Origin: Chloroflexota bacterium
GTDB lineage: Bacteria > Chloroflexota > Dehalococcoidia > UBA3495
Direction: 5' to 3'
Length of the DNA stretch: 24,457 nt
NCBI GenBank assembly: GCA_002716645.1
Contig: PBBR01000009.1
Coordinates: 63,671 to 88,127, forward strand
Shown here in pieces: positions 20,105-24,457 of this stretch (position 1 is its first letter; each line of letters begins with the position of its first letter). The translations under genes and the position numbers were made by a program. The notes beneath the pieces are model-generated. The model ran no database searches. It saw only the letters and a list, made by a program, of their open reading frames with translations, and had not been told where the DNA came from.

Positions 20105-20314
20105 TCAAATAATCTTTGATTGCCGTCTATTCTGAATAACGTAAACCAGTATGACTATTAATGGCATCAAACAAATTGCTGATCCCAAAAGAATCACTGC
20201 CAACCATGGTCCCGTTCCAAAAAAATGATCCAATAGATCTTTAATCCAGTTCAGTAGTACTGGATCGGCAGACTCTCCGTGGTGCAATAACACCAAGTTC
20301 AAAACATGCATCAT
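20105..20314 (-). CDS. Small membrane protein coupled to an MFS transporter
   Basis: A 69-residue protein with an N-terminal amphipathic part (VLLNWIKDLLDHFFG) and one long hydrophobic segment at about residues 36-60 (PWLAVILLGSAICLMPLIVI), then a basic end (QNRRQSK) that should stay in the cytoplasm. I know no family for it. Its ATG directly follows the TAA of the upstream MFS gene (TAA at 20315-20317, ATG at 20312-20314), so translation is very probably coupled. That arrangement suggests a small accessory subunit of the transporter, although this is inference. A second ATG follows at once and could also be used. Confidence 0.65.
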   Translation of the reverse strand: MMHVLNLVLLHHGESADPVLLNWIKDLLDHFFGTGPWLAVILLGSAICLMPLIVILVYVIQNRRQSKII

Positions 20315-21619
20315 TTAGTACCCCATAGATGCAGTTTCTTTAATCCGATAAGAATATCTAGCCGAGTACTTAGTCTCTTTGATAGTAAAAGCAGACAATG
20401 CAGCGGGAAATAAAAAGGCACCCGCGATGGCAAAGGGTATGTTATAAGAACCGGTTACATCAAATAAAAATCCTGCCAGTAAGATCATCACAAAACTGCC
20501 CACTTGATGGCAGAAAAAAGTTATACCAGATATTGTTCCCAAAGCTTTAAGGCCATATACATCAGCAGTCAATGATGAAGTCAGAGGAACACTGGCAACC
20601 CATGAGAACCCGGAGGTTATGGCAAAAGCCCATAAACCATATGTTGAAGGGAAAATCAATAAAGCGACGTAAGCTAGACCCCGCATGAAATAAACCGTTC
20701 CGAGGATATTCTTGCGCTTGAATTTATCCGACAGAATGCCAGCGCCAAGACCTCCAAAAACATTAAGCCCCATCATCACACCGAATATCAACGCGGCCAT
20801 CGACGGGCTTGCACCGCGATCAATAGCTAATGGGACAAAATGCGTTGAGATTGTACCTGTTGTGATACCACAGACCACATAAGAACCAGACAATTGCCAC
20901 ATGGGAGGTGTCTTGAATGAATCCTGCCAATTACTCACCTCATATTCACCAAGTAACTCTGGATTACGTCCTTTTTGGTTTTTTTCCGAGATGTCTAGTT
21001 CTCCATCAGGCAACAAGCCTTTTTCAGAAGGGTCATTTCTTAGAAAAATCAGGCATAACGGGACTGCCAATACTAGCATAACCAGCCCGAGAGCAGCCCA
21101 TGTCAATCTCCAGTTAGTTGCCTGCATAAAATACATAGCAAAGGGGACAAGTATAAGCCCACCCATCGAAGTGCCAATAGAATTAATCGAAACAGCGGTT
21201 GCCCGTTTAGCCCTGAACCACTTAGAAATCATGGCCATCGTATTAGTAAGCGAAGGCCCACTAAGGGCTGTAGAAAGAACGAGGCTAAAAACGAATACCA
21301 AAAACAGAAAATGGAATGTAAACGAAAGACACACCGCCGCAACACCCATAATGGCTAGTCCAGTCGTAATTACTCTACGACCGCCTAACCGATCAAACAT
21401 ATATCCTATGAACGGTTGAGTCATCCCATTGACCAAAAATCCGAGAGCCGCAGCAAAGGATATGGTTGTCCTATTCCAGCCTAATTCCTCACTCATTGGG
21501 ATAACAAATATGCCAAAACAATTTCTGGCTCCAACAATCAAGAACGCCACAAAAAAACAGGTGGCAACGATATACCAACCGTAAAATATTTTCGGCTGAG
21601 ACCTCACACTAGTATCCAT
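20315..21619 (-). CDS. MFS transporter, copy 2 of a tandem pair
   Basis: A 434-aa, 12-helix MFS protein. TM1 starts FYGWYIVATCFFVAFLIVGA; loop 2-3 has MFDRLGGRRVI and loop 4-5 has SKWFRAKRATAVSINSIG. A charged central loop (LRNDPSEKGLLPDGELDISE) joins the halves. It matches the next gene (21661-22965) over its whole length, including VPMSEE/IPMSEE, LGWNR/FGWNR and the C-terminal DVTGSY segment, and both have the same length, so they arose by tandem duplication. It resembles monocarboxylate-type carriers of the OFA/MCT group. The gap to the upstream copy is 41 nt and to the downstream small membrane protein 0 nt, so all three should be one operon. The substrate is unknown. Confidence 0.92.
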   Translation of the reverse strand: MDTSVRSQPKIFYGWYIVATCFFVAFLIVGARNCFGIFVIPMSEELGWNRTTISFAAALGFLVNGMTQPFIGYMFDRLGGRRVITTGLAIMGVAAVCLSFTFHFLFLVFVFSLVLSTALSGPSLTNTMAMISKWFRAKRATAVSINSIGTSMGGLILVPFAMYFMQATNWRLTWAALGLVMLVLAVPLCLIFLRNDPSEKGLLPDGELDISEKNQKGRNPELLGEYEVSNWQDSFKTPPMWQLSGSYVVCGITTGTISTHFVPLAIDRGASPSMAALIFGVMMGLNVFGGLGAGILSDKFKRKNILGTVYFMRGLAYVALLIFPSTYGLWAFAITSGFSWVASVPLTSSLTADVYGLKALGTISGITFFCHQVGSFVMILLAGFLFDVTGSYNIPFAIAGAFLFPAALSAFTIKETKYSARYSYRIKETASMGY

Positions 21620-21660
21620 ATCTGCTTAACTCGCCGTGGTATTTAATCAGAAACAAGAAG

Positions 21661-22965
21661 CTAACCACCTGCAGTCTGTAGCACAGGCTCGGAACTGGCG
21701 TACCGGTTCGAGTATTTACGCTCCCGAATTGTCCAGGCTGACAAGGCAGCCGGTAACAAGAGAGCACCAGCAATCGCAAATGGAACGGTGTACGAACCAG
21801 TTACGTCGTAGAGTATTCCCGCCAATAATATGCTTACGAAACTACCTACTGCATGGAAGAAAAAGGAAATACCACTTATGGTCCCGAGTGCTTTCAAGCC
21901 ATACATGTCAGCCGTCAACGCGGTCGTAAGTGGTGCCGTAGCGATCCATGAAAGCCCTGCTACTGCAGCAAAGGCCCATAAGCTGAGCTCTCCCGGAATT
22001 AATACTAAAAGAGCGTAGCCGCAACCTCTAAGGAAATAGGTTAATCCAAGTAAATTCTTACGGCTAAATCGGTCTGATATTAATCCTGCAGTGATCGCAC
22101 CAACCAAATTTAGAGACATCATGAAGCCAAATATAATGGCGGATCTACCAGGTGATATCCCAAGTTGCAATGCGTGAGGAACAAAATGAACTGATATTAT
22201 CCCCGTAGTCGCACCACACACAAAATACGATCCACTCATCTGCCAGATCGGTGCCGACTTAAACGATATCAGCCAGCTATCTGTTTCTAGTGGCCCACAA
22301 TTTACTGGCTTGCGCTTGGATTCTCCTTCTGACAATTCTTTCTCGCCGTCGGGATTCAGTCCCATTTTTTCTGGATCATCTCTAATAAATGCGATGGCCA
22401 TTGGCAATGAGATACCCAATATCATGAAACCGAGAACTGCCCAGGTAACTCTCCAGTTTGTCGCCTGAAGTAGATACATGGAGAAGGGCACGAGTATAAG
22501 TCCTCCTAAGGACATCCCCGCCGCACTGATTGATACAGCTGTCGCTCTTCGCTTCCTGAACCATTTGCTTAATAACGCGCCGGTTGTGGTTATGGAAACA
22601 CCGCTTAACGCACACGAACTTACGACACCAAACACAAAAATCAGAAACAGAATGTGGAAAGTGAAAGCTAGTGACAGGGTAGTAATCCCCAATACCAGAA
22701 GGCAGGTTAAGATAACTTTGCGGCCGCCTAGCTTATCGAAAAAGCTGCCCATGAATGGCTGCACTACGCCATTCAGAAGGAACCCCAGTGACGCAGCAAA
22801 AGAAATAGTCCCACGGTTCCAGCCAAATTCTTCACTCATTGGGACGACGAAGATTCCGAATCCTTGTCTGCTTCCCGCCCCGATAAATCCAATTATCATG
22901 GCGGTCGCAACTATATACCAGCCGTAATACATTGGACTTTTATTTGTGAAGAGTTCTTTAAACAT
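21661..22965 (-). CDS. MFS transporter, copy 1 of a tandem pair
   Basis: A 434-aa MFS protein, first gene of the transporter operon. TM1 begins YYGWYIVATAMIIGFIGAGS; FFDKLGGRKVIL lies in loop 2-3, SKWFRKRRATAVSISAAGM in loop 4-5, and IRDDPEKMGLNPDGEKELSE in the central loop. The C-terminus (RERKYSNRYA) aligns with KETKYSARYS of the second copy. Substitutions are spread through the membrane helices, so the two copies may now carry different compounds. AGGA is 4 nt before the ATG. A promoter candidate lies at 22992-23019. The gene upstream (MDMPI-like, 94 nt away) and the partial flavoprotein suggest carboxylic-acid catabolism as context. Confidence 0.92.
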   Translation of the reverse strand: MFKELFTNKSPMYYGWYIVATAMIIGFIGAGSRQGFGIFVVPMSEEFGWNRGTISFAASLGFLLNGVVQPFMGSFFDKLGGRKVILTCLLVLGITTLSLAFTFHILFLIFVFGVVSSCALSGVSITTTGALLSKWFRKRRATAVSISAAGMSLGGLILVPFSMYLLQATNWRVTWAVLGFMILGISLPMAIAFIRDDPEKMGLNPDGEKELSEGESKRKPVNCGPLETDSWLISFKSAPIWQMSGSYFVCGATTGIISVHFVPHALQLGISPGRSAIIFGFMMSLNLVGAITAGLISDRFSRKNLLGLTYFLRGCGYALLVLIPGELSLWAFAAVAGLSWIATAPLTTALTADMYGLKALGTISGISFFFHAVGSFVSILLAGILYDVTGSYTVPFAIAGALLLPAALSAWTIRERKYSNRYASSEPVLQTAGG

Positions 22966-22991
22966 GTGATCCTAGTTTCAACCTGCTGGAA

Positions 22992-23019
22992 AGTATATAC
23001 CTTTATAGCGTCGGTGCAA
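22992..23019 (-). promoter_or_regulatory. Candidate promoter of the tandem MFS operon
   Basis: Minus strand TTGCAC (23014-23019, 3 of 6) and TATACT (22992-22997, 5 of 6) with 16 bp between, followed by a leader of about 20 nt to the start at 22965. A second -10-like TATAAA lies at 23003-23008. Confidence 0.4.
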
Positions 23020-23059
23020 TCAGATAGAAAATCCGAATTTACCTAGAATACCTTTGCTT

Positions 23060-23893
23060 CTACCCGCCCTTAAATCGCCCCTCAAACTCCAAAGCCATAT
23101 CAGCTGTATTATCACAGGTTAACAATCTTCTGGCTGTGGCAACTGTAGGCTTAATCCGACCATACATCATCATTACGTAGGTATCCCCGTCACACCGAAA
23201 CATCGCAACTGGCGAATCTCCACTCACTGATTCTACGGACCCTCCATCTTTAGACAATACAATATCCACTTCTCGTTCCCCGTCGTGATCAATGATAAAT
23301 CTATACCGCTCAGGAACCTCGATTCCAGGATCTGGCCTAAAAGCTCTCCTCACGGCTCGATTAACAGTATCCATCAAAACTGCCACGCTTTCATGAGATA
23401 AATGATAGTCAGGTTCAAATCTCGATCTGATATCCCATGCATGCATGGTCAATTCGCTTATCCTCATGTCGAGCATAGTAGAAATCCTTTCAGGGCCCGG
23501 CGGCCAATAACAGAGGGTTTCCCATTGGTCAGATTTAACTTGCTTAAATACCTCGATAATGTCGGATACACGCTGCTCAAAGGTCGATAATAAAAGAGTT
23601 CCAAACTGTAGTTTAGTTGCAATACCTCGATCAAAAATCGACTTTGCAAAGTTGTCTTCATCGTGATTATCTACTTGAGGACTACCGTCAGGTGCAGATA
23701 TATTTCCTTGCAGCCCTCTAAGTATCCGAAGAGAGAAGTCCTGTCCTGTTAAATGACCAAGAACATCTCCGACAGACCACCCAGCACAAGCAGAAGGCAC
23801 GTCCCAATCTTCAAGGGAAAGTTGACTTAAATAGCCAATAAATGACTTAGATTCCTCCGAAAGGATTTTTACCCTGTTTTCATGTTGATTCAA
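23060..23893 (-). CDS. MDMPI/DinB-like metalloprotein with SCP2-like C-terminus
   Basis: A 277-aa cytosolic protein of the maleylpyruvate-isomerase N-terminal (MDMPI_N, TIGR03083-like) family. The four-helix DinB-type bundle begins at residue 5 and has the metal triad His47 (DVLGHLTGQD), Glu147 and His151 (ISELTMHAWDI). The typical CAGWSVGDVLGHL entry is present. The C-terminal third (YRFIIDHDGEREVDIV and FRCDGDTYVMMMYGRIKP) is SCP2-like. Characterised relatives use mycothiol or another thiol; the thiol used here is unknown. The start is TTG 23893, with GGGGTG 8-9 nt upstream; the first helix begins at once. It follows the flavoprotein gene by 95 nt with a hairpin between, so it may be separately controlled. 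Confidence 0.83.
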   Translation of the reverse strand: MNQHENRVKILSEESKSFIGYLSQLSLEDWDVPSACAGWSVGDVLGHLTGQDFSLRILRGLQGNISAPDGSPQVDNHDEDNFAKSIFDRGIATKLQFGTLLLSTFEQRVSDIIEVFKQVKSDQWETLCYWPPGPERISTMLDMRISELTMHAWDIRSRFEPDYHLSHESVAVLMDTVNRAVRRAFRPDPGIEVPERYRFIIDHDGEREVDIVLSKDGGSVESVSGDSPVAMFRCDGDTYVMMMYGRIKPTVATARRLLTCDNTADMALEFEGRFKGG

Positions 23894-23914
23894 TTAATTT
23901 CACCCCAACTACAA

Positions 23915-23947
23915 AGGTCAACCAGCAGCTATACCGCCGGTTGACCT
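23915..23947 (-). terminator. Hairpin after the flavoprotein gene
   Basis: Perfect 9-bp arms AGGTCAACC/GGTTGACCT (23915-23923 with 23939-23947) and a 15-nt loop, 41 nt after the stop at 23989. The tail on the minus strand is only weakly T-rich (TTGTAGTT), so it may reduce rather than end transcription into the MDMPI-like gene. Confidence 0.6.
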
Positions 23948-23988
23948 CATGAATAGTCATGCCACTCTGCCCATAGGCAGAATTCTGG

Positions 23989-24457
23989 TTATAAATCCTT
24001 TAACTTCATGGCATCTTCCGACGCGCTGGTACCAGCGAGTCTACCAAAGACCATACCAGCCGAAAGGCCTGATCCACCCGGATAATTGTAATAAAAGAGC
24101 CCTCCGACCATCTCTCCCGCAGCATAAACACCAGGGATTGGCTCCTGTGCATTGGTCACTATTTGGCCACGGGTGTTAATTTTGACGCCACCGAATGTGA
24201 ATGATATGCCAGTAGTAACAGCCCACGCGTAGTAAGGGGGAGTATCTAGAATCTCCGCCCAGTTCGTCTTGTTTACCTCAAGACCTTCAGTACAACGCCC
24301 GTCCTTGACAGTAGCGTTATATGGTATATCCGTACGAACTGCCGCATTGTATCCTTCTACTTCCTTTACAAGGCCGTCTGGGTCTATATCGAGCATCCTG
24401 GCAAGTTCCTCTAGCGTATCAGCCTTGGCCATTGTTGCCTGCGGAATCCAATATTCG
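23989..24457 (-). CDS. FAD-dependent fumarate-reductase/TcuA-like flavoprotein, C-terminal part
   Basis: The last 156 residues of a flavoprotein whose frame runs open to the window edge (it continues as EYWIPQAT before the internal Met at 24432). The end of the capping domain (ADTLEELARMLDIDPDGL, then EVEGYN) is followed by ISFTFGGVKINTRGQIVT and PGVYAAGEMVGGLFYYNYPG with GSGLSAGMVFGRLAG, which is the C-terminal FAD-binding region of the succinate dehydrogenase/fumarate reductase flavoprotein family. The NYPGGSGL variant recalls tricarballylate dehydrogenase (TcuA)-type members more than true fumarate reductase. The substrate is uncertain, because active-site residues lie outside the window. 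A hairpin (23915-23947) follows the stop. It may belong with the downstream MDMPI-like and MFS genes in carboxylic-acid use. Confidence 0.88.
   Translation of the reverse strand, partial: EYWIPQATMAKADTLEELARMLDIDPDGLVKEVEGYNAAVRTDIPYNATVKDGRCTEGLEVNKTNWAEILDTPPYYAWAVTTGISFTFGGVKINTRGQIVTNAQEPIPGVYAAGEMVGGLFYYNYPGGSGLSAGMVFGRLAGTSASEDAMKLKDL

Noticed and set aside
20901..21419. Open frame of 172 codons on the plus strand
   Set aside because: It lies opposite the MFS gene at 20315-21619. A similar plus-strand frame (22478-22927) lies opposite the same part of the paralogue, and both share KGTSISPP. They mirror the duplicated transporter in the antisense frame and lack ribosome sites.
22478..22927. 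Open frame of 149 codons on the plus strand
   Set aside because: Antisense shadow of the MFS gene at 21661-22965, for the same reason as 20901-21419.
1..24457. CRISPR array, insertion sequence or prophage
   Set aside because: No regularly spaced repeats, transposase, integrase or phage structural genes are present. The only tRNA has no duplicated 3' end nearby.

Overview
The window reads as chromosomal DNA of a free-living, moderately AT-rich bacterium. The mixture of gene families suggests a marine Chloroflexota (SAR202-like) genome: several MFS transporters, two luciferase-like (LLM) oxidoreductases of which one looks F420-dependent, alpha/beta hydrolases, a DAO-type flavoprotein, a crotonase and a mycothiol-maleylpyruvate-isomerase-like protein. 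This taxonomic placement is an inference from gene content only; nothing here is a phylogenetic marker except secA and one tRNA, which I cannot place without alignment. No insertion sequence, integrase, prophage or CRISPR array was seen.

Layout. (1) 1-3754, minus strand: MFS transporter -> dihydropyrimidinase/hydantoinase-type amidohydrolase -> MFS transporter (cut by the window start), probably uptake and ring opening of a cyclic amide. (2) 3886-6645, plus strand: copper-exporting P1B-type ATPase followed by a small YHS-domain protein, a copper-handling pair. It converges, with a 4-nt overlap, on (3) secA (6642-9233, minus). (4) 9406-12373: alpha/beta hydrolase (+), F420-type LLM oxidoreductase (-), and a Gal80-like Gfo/Idh/MocA protein (+) ending in a strong bidirectional terminator. 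(5) 12441-15823, minus: DAO-family FAD oxidoreductase -> alpha/beta hydrolase -> LLM monooxygenase, a plausible three-gene catabolic unit whose first gene is preceded by a perfect 17-bp palindrome. (6) 15944-17172, minus: a small XRE regulator and a 330-residue cysteine-rich protein of unknown function, with AATGAC-type repeats over their promoter, beside a tRNA-Gly(CCC) gene. (7) 17520-18750: a small soluble protein and a four-helix membrane protein, divergent from a VapB/ribbon-helix-helix-like small protein; overlapping divergent promoters share a direct repeat. (8) 18780-19921, minus: a crotonase-family enzyme, then a 64-residue protein of unknown function with its own promoter, a three-hairpin leader that puts the Shine-Dalgarno sequence in a loop, and its own terminator. 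(9) 20105-24457, minus: a partial fumarate-reductase/TcuA-like flavoprotein, a DinB/MDMPI-like protein, two tandemly duplicated MFS transporters of identical length (434 aa each) and a small membrane protein translationally coupled to the second one.

How the parts work together. Most genes look like accessory catabolism: import of small carboxylated or cyclic compounds (four MFS proteins in 24 kb), then oxidation by flavin/F420 enzymes and hydrolysis. Housekeeping genes (secA, tRNA-Gly, copper ATPase) are interspersed. The least explained parts are the structured leader with its 64-residue protein (19727-20066) and the XRE/zinc-ribbon pair (15944-17280).
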